A stretch of 36,657 bases of DNA from contig JAUPKQ010000122.1 of the NCBI GenBank assembly GCA_030837345.1, forward strand, positions 1 through 36,657, given 5' to 3'. The notes beneath the pieces were generated by a model, which ran no database searches, had not been told where the DNA came from, and was given only the letters and a program-made list of their open reading frames with translations. Of the stretch, positions 16,580-25,024 are shown piece by piece (the stretch's first letter is position 1; every line of letters starts with the position of its first letter). A program made the position numbers and the translations under genes. The stretch comes from Actinomycetota bacterium. Lineage in GTDB: Bacteria; Actinomycetota; Actinomycetes; Actinomycetales; Kineosporiaceae.

Positions 16580-17091
16580 GCATCCCTCCTCTCCAGGATC
16601 CGGGCGTGCCGGGAGCCGACGACGTCGACACCGTGCTGTTCGAGCGCCAGGTGAGTCCGTGCGACGTGGAAGAACTGGGTGGCGACGAGCGCCGTGCGGA
16701 AGTGACGCTCACGCAGGACGGCGGCGGTGTGGACGGCGGTGGCCTCCGTGTCCACGCCCGCGCTGTCCTCGACGACGGCGGACCGAGGCACCCCCCGGTC
16801 CACGAGGTAGCGGGCCATCACCGCGGCCTCGTCGAAACCCTCCGAGCCGGTGGCTCCACTGACGATGATCAGGTCGGCACAGCCTCTCCGCCGGAGCCAG
16901 AGGGCGGCGTCGAGCCGTGCCCGGAGCCTGGGGCTGGGGGTCCCGTCGGCGTCGACGGTGTTCCCCGGGACGACGATCGCGTCGGCGTGAACGGCGCGGT
17001 CACGCACCCCCGCACCACCCAGGACGGCGGCGCCCGCCAGAGGGGCGAGGACGAGAACCATCGCGGCGACCAGCGACCGGCGGCGTGTCAC
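16501..17091 (-). CDS. DUF218 / YdcF-SanA-family membrane-anchored protein
   Basis: 196 aa from a GTG at 17091; the ribosome-binding site is poor and an ATG at 17061 is possible. Residues 5-27 form one N-terminal hydrophobic helix (SLVAAMVLVLAPLAGAAVL). The DUF218 core is complete: DAIVVPGNTV, RLRARLDAALWL, LIIVSGATGSEG, DEAAVMARYLVDRGVP, VVEDSAGVDTEATAV, ALVATQFFHVARTHLAL. Family members such as SanA and YdcF act in envelope biogenesis and vancomycin tolerance, with unclear biochemistry. It is convergent with and overlaps the transporter's extended tail, and divergent from the methyltransferase gene. Confidence 0.85.
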   Translation of the reverse strand: MTRRRSLVAAMVLVLAPLAGAAVLGGAGVRDRAVHADAIVVPGNTVDADGTPSPRLRARLDAALWLRRRGCADLIIVSGATGSEGFDEAAVMARYLVDRGVPRSAVVEDSAGVDTEATAVHTAAVLRERHFRTALVATQFFHVARTHLALEQHGVDVVGSRHARILERRDAYSLAREVVAVPVYLLRGAVGLPWSR

Positions 17092-17234
17092 CGTCGCCGA
17101 ACCCGAACGATCCTCACGCCTCGGCCGCAGAGGGCTGCCAGCGGCGTCCGCTCTCCGCGGCCGGGGGAAGAATCCCTGCGTGAGGATGGTTTCGATGACG
17201 TCCGGGAAGATGCCCTGAGAGAAAAGAGGCCAAC

Positions 17235-17843
17235 GTGTTCGAGCCGGAGGACTGGGACGAGCGGTACAGCGGGGAGGAGAAGATCTGGAGCGGGAACCCC
17301 AACGCCCAGCTGGTCGCCGAGGTGTCGGCTCTGACGCCCGGCACCGCGCTCGACGTCGGGTGCGGGGAGGGCGGTGACGTCATCTGGCTCGCACGGCAGG
17401 GCTGGCGCGTCACGGGCGCCGACTTCTCGGCCGTCGGACTGGCCCGCGCGGCCCGGCACGCGGCCGAGGCGGGGGTCGGTGACAGCCTCGGCTGGTGGCA
17501 GATCGACGCCCGGGCCTTCTCGGCCGGCGGACGGTCCTTCGACCTCGTCACCACCCACTTCCTGCATCCGCCGGACGGCGGAATGGTCGAGGTCGCCCGG
17601 CGGCTGTCCGACGCCGTCGCCCCGGGCGGACACCTGCTCGTCGTGGGCCACGCGCCCTCGGAGACCTTCACCCACCTCGACGCGAGCAGGCGTGCGGCGA
17701 TGTTCCTCGCCGAAGACCTGCTGCCAGGCCTTCCGGGTGGTTTCGACGTCCTCGTCGCCGAGCAGAGGCCACGAACGGTCACCCACGACGGTGTGGAGAT
17801 CGGCATCCATGACTCCACCCTCCTCGCCCGCCGCCGGAGCTGA
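17235..17843 (+). CDS. Class I SAM-dependent methyltransferase
   Basis: 202 aa from a GTG at 17235 with AAAGAGG 5 bases upstream. It opens with WDERYSGEEKIWSGNPN, typical of the TehB/SAM-methyltransferase group, then motif I ALDVGCGEGGDVIWLARQGW, DFSAVGLARA, and FDLVTTHFLHPP and LSDAAPGG-type post motifs (SDAVAPGGHLLVVGH). The fold is clear; the acceptor is unknown, with small-molecule or tellurite-type detoxification as the usual guess. Monocistronic, divergent from the DUF218 gene over a 143-bp gap. Confidence 0.88.
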   Translation: MFEPEDWDERYSGEEKIWSGNPNAQLVAEVSALTPGTALDVGCGEGGDVIWLARQGWRVTGADFSAVGLARAARHAAEAGVGDSLGWWQIDARAFSAGGRSFDLVTTHFLHPPDGGMVEVARRLSDAVAPGGHLLVVGHAPSETFTHLDASRRAAMFLAEDLLPGLPGGFDVLVAEQRPRTVTHDGVEIGIHDSTLLARRRS

Positions 17844-18795
17844 TGGAGGAAGCACGGTTTCCGTAACCCCGATCCTCGATCACCGGCGTCTGACATCAAT
17901 CCCCCGTGAATCATCAATAGTTCGACCGTTGAGGTATTTGAGGGGCCGAAGGTGACCGAAGGTCGCCGAAGATGACGACAAATACCCGTGACAAGTGAGT
18001 TGAATCGGGCTTAACGTGTCCAATGGTCGGGCGAACACACCGCAGCCCACCTCATTAAAAGATCATTTAGCCCGGTGCGGTACGTCCCACGTCCGGACGA
18101 GGGCACGGTCGGGGTCACGCCCTGCGGGGCGGACAGGACGTGGCCCCGGTCAACTCCGCGGACGCTCCTCACGGTCGACCCCACCGGTGTCGCGAGGATC
18201 CCCACGACACCGGAAGAGTGCGCGGCGACGAGAACCCGGCAATCATCACCCCGCGCGTGACGTGATCGGCGTTCCTGAAAATCGTTCAGACAATCACCGA
18301 ACGTCGCGAATCAACAACAGAACGGAATCGTCGATCTTATCTTTCGTCACAGCAGGCCGGAGCGTGGGCCGACTTGTCAGCAAGGGAAGTCAGGAGGCAT
18401 CCTGTCAACCGGACGCTTGCTTGAGGTTTACGCTCCATTAAGCTCTCGTTAAGCGTAAGATGACGTTGATCATTTATTCACATCGGCCTATGTATTGCCA
18501 CAACGAGGCCCGCCCGAAGGAGGACGCAACGGCACACCTGAAACACAGAGCTACCATCTAGCCTGTCTCCTTGCTCACACGCAACATTTTCGAGAAAAGC
18601 CCTGGCGGAAGTCGGGCCGCTACCTCTACCTTGTCCGCCAGGCCCAGCCACAATCGCTGCGATCCACTGATCGGGAAAGCCCGAGCCCGGCCAGCCGCCT
18701 TGCAGACCCCCGCACGCCAGCAGCTTCCCGAGCTGCACGGCCAGGCGACCGCATCAACACTCGCCCTGGCCGGCCGGAGAGGACGTGATTGAGCC
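17844..18795. other. 952-bp gene-free region with AT-rich islands and repeats
   Basis: No credible gene: open frames here lack ribosome-binding sites and family similarity. It is unusual in this dense window for its AT-rich patches (17880-18010, 18270-18360, 18420-18500). It holds the repeat block at 17933-17986, TTAAGC direct repeats near 18438 and 18450, and two small predicted stems (GACTT/AAGTC at 18371-18391 and CAGGA/TCCTG at 18391-18404). It lies upstream of a cell-wall lytic-transglycosylase gene, so a long regulatory leader or a small RNA is plausible, though not shown. Confidence 0.55.
17933..17986. repeat. Triple 10-bp direct repeat bracketed by an 8-bp inverted repeat
   Basis: GGTATTTG (17933-17940) and its reverse complement CAAATACC (17979-17986) enclose three consecutive 10-bp units with core CCGAAG (17946-17955, 17956-17965, 17966-17975). 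A 10-bp period puts each unit on the same helical face, as in multimeric regulator sites. Whole-element hairpin formation is also possible. Confidence 0.55.
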
Positions 18796-20529
18796 ATGCC
18801 CGACACGGGCTCGGCCAGGGCCAGCACCCACGCCGGTGATTCCCCTCGCCGTGACGCCGGTGCCCTCCCGGGCGGTTCCGCCACCGGCGACGCCGCCTGC
18901 ACCTGTTCCTCCCGCCGGACCGGGGCGACCCCCCAGGGGCCTGCGGCGACCCCCGAGGGACAGGACACGCTCGCGGGCACGGTCCTCGACCCGGGAGACC
19001 CGATCCCCTTCGAACGCCGGCAGGATCGTCGTCCGGCGGGGCGCACCATCACGATCAGCTTCCCGCACCCCCGCACGGTGATGGCCCTGATCGCCCTGAA
19101 ACTGGCGCGGCTCGCGGCCCGATTGGCCGCTCCTCCACCGAAGCAGCCCCGCCAAGGTCCGCACGGACGGGGTCCGGCGGGTGGCCGGGGCGGGATCACC
19201 GGTTTCGTCTTCGGTGAGAACGGCCTTCCCCGGGCGGCCACCGTGGCCGTCGCCCTTCTCGCCGTCCTGTCGCTGACCCTCACCAGCGACAAACCCGCGG
19301 CGGCGCCCGGCGGCCGCACCACGGCCGCGGACCAGTCGCTGCCAGGGCCGGAGATCCTCCCCGGCGACTCCCTGGGCTCTGAGGACGCGCTCGGAACCAC
19401 CACGCCGAGCGACCAGGTCTCCCCGACGGGTATGGACCAGACCTTCTCCCCCGCGTCCTCCCCCTCCTCACCCGTGTCGCTGCCGGCGGCCTCGCCGCCC
19501 CTGCCGATCATGTCCGTCTCGCCTCCCCTGCCCGGCTCGCAACCGGCCGTCCCGCAGACGAAAACCGCGGTGATCCCTCCGGCCGCGCCGTCCGGACCGT
19601 TGCCCGCGGCGGCGAAGGTCGGGCAGTCGACGGCATCCCAGCAACTGGCGGCGTCCGGGGTACCGGCCCGCGCGCGAACCAGCTACACCAACGCCTCGAC
19701 GCAGATGGCCACCCTCGCCCCGGGCTGCAAGATTCCGTGGACACTCGTCGCCGCGATCGGGCGCATCGAGTCCAACCACGGCCGCATCAACCGCTCGTAC
19801 CTCGTCGCCGACGGCCGGGCCGAACCCGCCATCTACGGCGTCCTGCTCGACGGAACCACGCGGGGCACCGCGGTGATCCGCGACAGCGACCGTGGGGCCC
19901 TCGACGCCAACACCCAGTTCGACCGGGCGGTCGGGCCCATGCAGTTCCTGCCGGGTACCTGGCAGGCCTACGCCCTGGACGGCGACAGCGACGGCAAGAC
20001 CGACCCCCAGGACCTCGACGACGCGGCGCTGACCGCCGGACGCTTCCTCTGCGCGGGCGCCACCGGCGGAGCCGATCTCAGTACCGAGACCGGACAGTGG
20101 AACGCCGCCTACCGTTACAACCGGTCGACCAGTTACGCCAACCTCGTGCTGGCGCTGTCGACGACCTACGCGACCGGAAAGCCCGCCACCGTCGTCAACC
20201 CGCCGAAGGGGGCGACGACGAACCCGGCGACCGTCACGATCACCGCCACGCCGGTGATGCCCGCGGTGACGACGACCACGACGGCCGTCCCGAAGGCGCC
20301 GGCCACGACGCCCACGGGTCTTCCGACGACGACCACGACGACGACCACCTCGGGAGAGACGACCGACCCCTCGACGACCACGGCGACGACCACCTCGGCG
20401 GAGACGACCGACCCGTCGACCACCGCGAGCGTCACCACCCCCAACCCCTCGGTCGTGGTCACGGTGACGGTCAGCGTGACCACGGTGACCGTCACGGGGA
20501 AGAGACCGGTGACCACACCACGACGGTGA
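18796..20529 (+). CDS. Lytic-transglycosylase-like protein, membrane-anchored, with Thr-rich tail
   Basis: 577 aa. ATG at 18796; GAGAGGAC lies about 11 bases upstream. Residues 1-150 are an unusual basic, Pro/Gly-rich, presumably cytoplasmic region. One helix at about 150-170 (AATVAVALLAVLSLTL) anchors it, followed by a Ser/Pro linker. Residues 295-455 are the catalytic domain of the MltB/SLT type: IPWTLVAAIGRIESNHG (likely catalytic Glu in ESNHG), AVGPMQFLPGTWQAY, DGKTDPQDLDDAALTAGRFLC, WNAAYRYNRSTSYANLVL. It would cleave peptidoglycan glycan strands outside the membrane. The last 100 residues are Thr/Ser/Val-rich with a tandem 15-aa repeat, resembling a cell-wall-spanning or glycosylated stalk. 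The long N-terminus is not typical, so a later start cannot be excluded. Confidence 0.83.
   Translation: MPDTGSARASTHAGDSPRRDAGALPGGSATGDAACTCSSRRTGATPQGPAATPEGQDTLAGTVLDPGDPIPFERRQDRRPAGRTITISFPHPRTVMALIALKLARLAARLAAPPPKQPRQGPHGRGPAGGRGGITGFVFGENGLPRAATVAVALLAVLSLTLTSDKPAAAPGGRTTAADQSLPGPEILPGDSLGSEDALGTTTPSDQVSPTGMDQTFSPASSPSSPVSLPAASPPLPIMSVSPPLPGSQPAVPQTKTAVIPPAAPSGPLPAAAKVGQSTASQQLAASGVPARARTSYTNASTQMATLAPGCKIPWTLVAAIGRIESNHGRINRSYLVADGRAEPAIYGVLLDGTTRGTAVIRDSDRGALDANTQFDRAVGPMQFLPGTWQAYALDGDSDGKTDPQDLDDAALTAGRFLCAGATGGADLSTETGQWNAAYRYNRSTSYANLVLALSTTYATGKPATVVNPPKGATTNPATVTITATPVMPAVTTTTTAVPKAPATTPTGLPTTTTTTTTSGETTDPSTTTATTTSAETTDPSTTASVTTPNPSVVVTVTVSVTTVTVTGKRPVTTPRR
20340..20429 (+). 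repeat. Two-copy 45-bp tandem repeat coding the Thr-rich tail
   Basis: Units start at 20340 and 20385 and encode TTTSGETTDPSTTTA and TTTSAETTDPSTTAS. Few base differences separate the copies, indicating recent in-frame duplication; copy number may vary between strains. Confidence 0.7.
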
Positions 20530-20595
20530 AGACCAACAGAAACCGGGCCGCGGGAACCGGACCACGGGAACCGGGCGGCTGTCCGGGGCACGGCT

Positions 20596-20601
20596 TACTG
20601 T
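20596..20601 (+). promoter_or_regulatory. TANNNT -10 box just before the GNAT gene
   Basis: TACTGT ends 7 bases before the ATG at 20609, where no Shine-Dalgarno is present, suggesting a leaderless transcript. No clear -35 is seen. Confidence 0.3.
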
Positions 20602-20608
20602 GCGAGGC

Positions 20609-21103
20609 ATGACATCTCGTCCCGGCCGGTTCCCGCGAGGCCCGAGGGTGGAGACTTTCTCCACCCTCTCGGCGGAGGAGCTCTACGCCCTGCTCCGCCT
20701 GCGCGGCGACGTCTTCGTGTGCGAGCAGGACTGCGCGTACCAGGATCTGGACGGGCGTGACCTCGCGCCGGGGACCCAACACGTCTGGTTCGAGGACGAC
20801 GCGGGTCCCGTCGCCTATCTCCGGGTCCTCGAGGAGGCGACGGGCCTTCGCCTCGGCCGGGTGTGCACGCGCCGGGAGGCCCGTGGCCACGGCCTCGCCG
20901 CGGGCCTCGTCGCCCACACCCTGGACCGGCATCCCGGTGTTCCCGTGGTCCTCGCCGCCCAGGCGCATCTGGTCGGCTTCTACTCCCGCTTCGGATTCGC
21001 CCCCGCGGGAGCGGAATTCGTCGAGAACGACATCCGGCACATCCCGATGCGTCGTCCGCCCGGCTCCGCCGCCACCGGGTCACGACAGACCACCCGGTCC
21101 TGA
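20609..21103 (+). CDS. GNAT acetyltransferase, ElaA-like
   Basis: 164 aa. Start ATG at 20609; a GTG three codons earlier is possible. ElaA-family pattern: LSAEELYALLRLRGDVFVCEQDCAYQDLDGRD, then HVWFEDDAGPVAYLRVL, the acetyl-CoA loop RVCTRREARGHGLAAGLV (R/Q-x-x-G-x-G/A type), and VGFYSRFGFAPAGAEFVENDIRHIPM. Members transfer acetyl from acetyl-CoA to an unknown amine. It stands alone between the transglycosylase and phytase genes on the same strand. Confidence 0.9.
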   Translation: MTSRPGRFPRGPRVETFSTLSAEELYALLRLRGDVFVCEQDCAYQDLDGRDLAPGTQHVWFEDDAGPVAYLRVLEEATGLRLGRVCTRREARGHGLAAGLVAHTLDRHPGVPVVLAAQAHLVGFYSRFGFAPAGAEFVENDIRHIPMRRPPGSAATGSRQTTRS

Positions 21104-21205
21104 CAGGGCCACCCGGCGCCGGCCGCTGTCCCCCCGGATCAAGGCTGTGTACGCTGTCGCAAACACCGTGGCCCAGGTGTCGTTCGGTCACGATTGCGAG
21201 GCGGC

Positions 21206-22306
21206 GTGCGCGTACTACGAACACTGATGGTCATGGCATCGGCGAGTCTGACGGTCGTCGGTGTCCAGGCAGCCCCGGTCTTCGCCGCCGACGGTGGTGG
21301 TGGGGGCGGCGCGCCGACGGCGACGGTGTCGGCCGTCGCCGAGACCGTCGTCTTCCCCGGTGCGTCCGGTGATGTGGCGGACGATGTGGCGATCTGGCGG
21401 AATCCGGCTCAGCCGGACAAGAGCCTGATTCTCGCCGACAACAAGGCCGACGAGGGCGGTGTCGCCGTCCATCGCCTCGACGGCAGTCTCGCCCACTACG
21501 AGCGCACCGGGAGCATCGGCAACATCGACCTGCGCACGGTCGGCGTCGGTGGCCAGAACGTCGTGCTCGTCGGTGCCAACGACCGGTCCGCCGACACCTT
21601 GCGGTTCTGGACCCTCGATACCGAGAAGGGAACCCTGACGGGGACGGAGGCACGCTCGTTGAAGACCGTCACCTCCAACTACGGGTTCTGCCTCGGGCAC
21701 GACTCCGCCCACACCCACACGTACGCCTTCACGTCGTCCGAGTCCGGCACGATGGAGCAGTACGAGCTCTGGGTGAACTCGGGCCGGATCGACGCCGTCA
21801 AGCTGCGCTCCTTCGCCGTCGGTTCCCTGACCGAGGGCTGCGCGGTCGACGACGCCACGGGGTCGCTGTACGTGGGCGAGGAGGACGTCGGCATCTGGAG
21901 GTACGACGTCGACCCGACGACGGGCGACCGCCGGACGGCGATCGACAAGGTCGGCGGGAGGCTCACCGCCGACGTCGAGGGTCTCTCCACCGTCCGGGGC
22001 GCGGACGGCAAGGGCGTGCTGATCGCGTCCAGCCAGGGCGACTCGACGTTCTCGATGTACGGGCTGGACGACGACCGCTCCTTCGTCGGCCGGTTCCGGG
22101 TCGCGGGCGCCGGGGACGTCGACGACGTCACCGAGACCGACGGGCTCGCCGCCTTCCCGGGGAGTTTCGGTCCGTCGTACCCGAACGGCCTCCTCGTGGT
22201 CCACGACGCCTCGAACCAGAAACCCGGTGGCGGCGGCGAGGAGCCGAACTCCAACCTGAAGTTCGTGCGGCTCGACCAGGTGGTCAAGCTCTCCCCGTCA
22301 TCCTGA
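21206..22306 (+). CDS. Secreted beta-propeller (alkaline) phytase
   Basis: 366 aa from a GTG at 21206, chosen because it opens a Sec signal peptide (MRVLRTLMVMASASLTVVGVQAAPVFAAD) and has GCGAGG just upstream; TTG at 21194 and ATG at 21227 are alternatives. Beta-propeller phytase hallmarks follow: DDVAIWRNPAQPDKSLILADNK, GGVAVHRLDGS, NVVLVGANDRS, GFCLGHD, TEGCAVDDATGSLYVGEEDVGIWRYDV, DVEGLSTVRG, LIASSQGDSTFSMY, TDGLAAFPG and FPNGLLVVHD-like PNGLLVVHDASN. These acidic loops bind the calcium needed for phytate hydrolysis. Length is normal for the family. Its 3' end overlaps the convergent receiver gene by 23 bases. It would release phosphate from inositol phosphates outside the cell. Confidence 0.93.
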   Translation: MRVLRTLMVMASASLTVVGVQAAPVFAADGGGGGGAPTATVSAVAETVVFPGASGDVADDVAIWRNPAQPDKSLILADNKADEGGVAVHRLDGSLAHYERTGSIGNIDLRTVGVGGQNVVLVGANDRSADTLRFWTLDTEKGTLTGTEARSLKTVTSNYGFCLGHDSAHTHTYAFTSSESGTMEQYELWVNSGRIDAVKLRSFAVGSLTEGCAVDDATGSLYVGEEDVGIWRYDVDPTTGDRRTAIDKVGGRLTADVEGLSTVRGADGKGVLIASSQGDSTFSMYGLDDDRSFVGRFRVAGAGDVDDVTETDGLAAFPGSFGPSYPNGLLVVHDASNQKPGGGGEEPNSNLKFVRLDQVVKLSPSS

Positions 22307-22751
22307 GCGCGCACCGTTCGAGTTCACCGCGCAGGTCCGCGGGCACGACCGGTTTGGTGAGGAAACCGTCCATGCCCGCGGCCAGGCACCGGTCGCGGTC
22401 CGCGTCGACGGTCGAGGCGGACAGCGCGAGGATCACCGGCGGCCCCTCTCCGGAGCGCTCCCTGATGCGGCGAGTCGCCTCGACTCCGTCGATCCCGGGC
22501 ATCTGGAGATCCATGAGGACGACGTCGAACGGCTCCGCCGCGGCGGCCTCGACGGCGGACTCGCCGTCCTCGACGGCCACCGAGGCGATGCCGAACTTCT
22601 TCCGGAGCACCAGTTGGAGAATCTGGCGGTTGACCACGTTGTCCTCCACCACGAGCACCCGCAGCCGCTCCAGGGGAGCTTCTCCGGCCGCCTCGGGCTC
22701 CCCCTGCGGGGACCCCTCCCCCGCCGGAGGCCGGTTCGTCGATGTCACCAT
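22284..22751 (-). CDS. Stand-alone CheY-like response regulator
   Basis: 155 aa. A disordered N-terminus of about 28 residues precedes one receiver domain: LRVLVVEDNVVNRQIL (acidic pair), FDVVLMDLQMPGIDG (phospho-acceptor Asp in MDLQMP), LALSAS and GMDGFLTKPV (Lys). The EDNVVNRQ and MDLQMP forms are typical of receivers in hybrid kinases and phosphorelays, so it may take phosphate from an Hpt domain, for instance the Hpt protein encoded divergently at 25136. No output domain. Its ATG overlaps the stop of the upstream glycosidase-like gene by 7 bases, so the two are co-translated. Confidence 0.9.
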   Translation of the reverse strand: MVTSTNRPPAGEGSPQGEPEAAGEAPLERLRVLVVEDNVVNRQILQLVLRKKFGIASVAVEDGESAVEAAAAEPFDVVLMDLQMPGIDGVEATRRIRERSGEGPPVILALSASTVDADRDRCLAAGMDGFLTKPVVPADLRGELERCALRMTGRA

Positions 22752-24931
22752 GACCGTGTGGTCGGCACGGAACCGGTCCCGCTGGAGCCCGACGCGCGCC
22801 CGAGCGCGTCCACGAGCGGCTGGATCCCCGGCTTGCGCCGCTCACGGTAGGAGACGCGGTCCCAGGGCTGCCACTGGAGGGCACGGACCGCCTCGTTGAC
22901 GCCGTCGGCGTCCACCCGCACCCCGACGGCCGGGACCGCCCGGCCGGTGACCGTGGATCCGGTGACTACCACGGCCGTCCGGGACGACGGGTCCCCGATC
23001 CCGAGCAGCCCCCACGGCAGGCGGAGCTCGACACCGGCGTCGTCGCGACGCCAGGTGCTCCGGTTGTCGTACTCCGCGGAGGCGGGGTCCCAGACCCCCT
23101 CGCGGAGCGTCCCCACCGGCTGGTACTCCGCCCGGCGGGTGGTGCCTGTCGCCCGGTCGACGGTCTCGCCGCTGATCACCAGGATCTGCGGGCACCAGCC
23201 CTTGACGCACCGGGCCGCAAGCTCCGCGGGCACCGTCGTCGGGAACTCGAGACGGGCGAGGTCCTGGTCGCTCCGCACCCATACGGTGGCGGCGTCCGAC
23301 GCGACGTCGACCACGACGGCGACATCGCTCGCGCCGTCCGGAGCGGTCGACCCGGGCAGGGAGGCGGGCCCGCCGGGGATGACGTCCAGCCCGAGGCGCA
23401 CCGGCGTCCTCGACGTGCCGGCCCGGTGGAGAACGATCCGGACGTACGACGGGTCGACGGCGGCGGAGACCCGCACGCCCGCCGCCGTGCCGAGATCGGC
23501 CGGCATCGCGGAGGTCAGCGGGTCGGTCGCGAGGACGCCGAAGAACTGCTCGTTCGTCAGGACGTCGTGCCACAGCTGACGCCTGTCGGCGGGGATCTGC
23601 CGCGCCGTCGTGTTCCAGGTGCGCTTGAACCACTCGTCGGTCCACGAGAACAGGAACGCCCCCGCGACCTTCTCCTCCCGGATCACGTCGAGGAGGTCCG
23701 CGTCGATCCGTAGCATCTCGCTCTCCGAGTGCCCTCCCTGGTCCCGCTGGAGCGGAGCCGCGTGGGCGTTCCCCAGCGACGAGGGGACGCCGAACTCGCT
23801 CACGATCATCGGAACGGCACCGTGGTGGGCCCGCAGACGCCGGAGGTACCCGGCGTAGGGGTCCGTCCGGCCACCGCGGGAGACCTGGACCTCCGGCTCG
23901 TACCGCAGGAAGTCCGGGTAGTACGGATAGATGTGGTAGCTCGCGAACGTCCCGGCGGGCCACGCCGTCGTCGGCACGAGATGGTTCGCGTCGACCGGCA
24001 CGAGGTCCTCACCCTCCCGGGGCTCGGTGGGATGCCGCAGCGGGTCCAGGGTCGGCCAGTTGATGAACGCGAGCGGGGCCGCGTACCCGCGGGACGCGAG
24101 GGCCCCCGCGAGCTCCTCCATGCGGGCGCCGAGCCATCGCTCGGTGGGGGTCGCGTCCGGGGTGCTCCTGAAGTACGTCCCGACGACGGCGGGCGCGGCG
24201 GCGGACACGGCGGCGTGCGCGGCGTCCGTGCTGCGGACGGCGTAGGGATCGAGCTCCGCGCCGTAGATCCAGCCGGCGACCCACTCGGCGACGGACTCGC
24301 TCCACCGCCCGGACGCCCGGCCCGGGCGGGGGCTGCGGACGAGGTCACCGTGGACGGCGGCCACGGCCTCCAGGATCTCCCCCCGCATCGCCGTGGTCAC
24401 CGCGGGGTCGTAGAGGTCGCCCTTCTCCACATACGACTCGTCGGGGAGGTAGACACCCTGCACCAGGTACAGCGGTGCCGCCGCGTGGGCCCGGTTGTAC
24501 CGGGCGAGCTCGGAGTAGAAGGCCGGAGGATGAATGGTGTAGATCCGGATCGACCGGAATCCCAGCTCGGCGATCTCGGGGAACCACCGCCGGTAGTCGG
24601 CGGCCTCCAGCGCGAGTTCGCCGGGCTGGTGCCCGGGCACGGTCGCCCCGAGGTTCACCCCGGCCAGGAAATCCACCTCTCCGCCCGCCGTGTGCAGCCG
24701 GAACCGTCCGCCGTCGGCGTCGGCCAGCACGCTCAGGCCGACGGCCCGCCGGGGGGCGGGAGCCCACGACCGGTTGAGGGCCACCGGCCGGAACCCGGGG
24801 TCCGCCGGGGGCGCCGGGAACCCCGCCGGGAGCCCGGCGCCCCCGCCCTGGCTGCACGCCGCCGGGATCAGGGCCGCCACGGCGAGCAGGAGGCCGGTCC
24901 ACCGGCAGGTCGTCCTCACGACAGAAGTCAT
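22745..24931 (-). CDS. Exported glycosidase-like (beta/alpha)8 lipoprotein
   Basis: 728 aa. ATG at 24931 is chosen because it opens a signal sequence (RRT-rich N-region, LLLAVAALIPAAC) and has GGGAG 7 bases upstream; the frame is open far beyond but antisense to the divergent gene. The Cys after IPAA may be a lipobox, though Pro at -3 is atypical. Residues 60-410 look like a clan-A glycosidase barrel: DFLAGVNLGATVPG, GFRSIRIYTIHPPAFY, WIYGAELDP (candidate acid/base E226), YHIYPYYPDFL, MIVSEFGVPSS (candidate nucleophile E379) and AGAFLFSWTDEWFKRTWN. The C-terminal 250 residues are beta-rich, possibly carbohydrate-binding. It is first in an operon with the receiver gene and divergent from the Hpt/HEAT/GT2 operon, so it may trim or release the polymer made there. 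Confidence 0.82.
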   Translation of the reverse strand: MTSVVRTTCRWTGLLLAVAALIPAACSQGGGAGLPAGFPAPPADPGFRPVALNRSWAPAPRRAVGLSVLADADGGRFRLHTAGGEVDFLAGVNLGATVPGHQPGELALEAADYRRWFPEIAELGFRSIRIYTIHPPAFYSELARYNRAHAAAPLYLVQGVYLPDESYVEKGDLYDPAVTTAMRGEILEAVAAVHGDLVRSPRPGRASGRWSESVAEWVAGWIYGAELDPYAVRSTDAAHAAVSAAAPAVVGTYFRSTPDATPTERWLGARMEELAGALASRGYAAPLAFINWPTLDPLRHPTEPREGEDLVPVDANHLVPTTAWPAGTFASYHIYPYYPDFLRYEPEVQVSRGGRTDPYAGYLRRLRAHHGAVPMIVSEFGVPSSLGNAHAAPLQRDQGGHSESEMLRIDADLLDVIREEKVAGAFLFSWTDEWFKRTWNTTARQIPADRRQLWHDVLTNEQFFGVLATDPLTSAMPADLGTAAGVRVSAAVDPSYVRIVLHRAGTSRTPVRLGLDVIPGGPASLPGSTAPDGASDVAVVVDVASDAATVWVRSDQDLARLEFPTTVPAELAARCVKGWCPQILVISGETVDRATGTTRRAEYQPVGTLREGVWDPASAEYDNRSTWRRDDAGVELRLPWGLLGIGDPSSRTAVVVTGSTVTGRAVPAVGVRVDADGVNEAVRALQWQPWDRVSYRERRKPGIQPLVDALGRASGSSGTGSVPTTRSW

Positions 24932-24990
24932 CGGTCGCTCCCGCACCCCGCCTGAAGCCGTCCCCGCCCGGAGCCGATTGGTCTCTCCGG

Positions 24991-25024
24991 ACCTTTCAGT
25001 CGAGGAGGTCGAAGACCGAAAGGT
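24991..25024. promoter_or_regulatory. Hairpin-shaped element in the divergent promoter region, with FliA-like boxes
   Basis: ACCTTTC-a-GTC (24991-25001) pairs with GAC-c-GAAAGGT (25014-25024) around a 12-base loop. Within it, TTCA (24995-24998), 15 bases and GACCGAAA (25014-25021) resemble the FliA/WhiG consensus (CTCA/TAAA, N15, GCCGATAA) for the plus-strand operon at 25136. By symmetry the minus strand has TTCG, 15 bases and GACTGAAA, pointing at the glycosidase/receiver operon. Either a repressor operator or a bidirectional motility-sigma promoter would fit. Confidence 0.45.

Noticed and set aside
18300-18795. Possible c-di-AMP (ydaO-type) riboswitch before the transglycosylase gene
   Set aside because: The context is right for the class, but the conserved core blocks I would expect (GGGGTGAA-type and the terminal CTCACCTCGTAGGCG-type block) are not recognisable. 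A covariance search would be decisive.
19468-20664. 398-codon minus-strand open frame opposite the transglycosylase gene
   Set aside because: Extreme Arg/Gly repetitiveness mirrors the Thr-rich codons of the real gene; no motifs.
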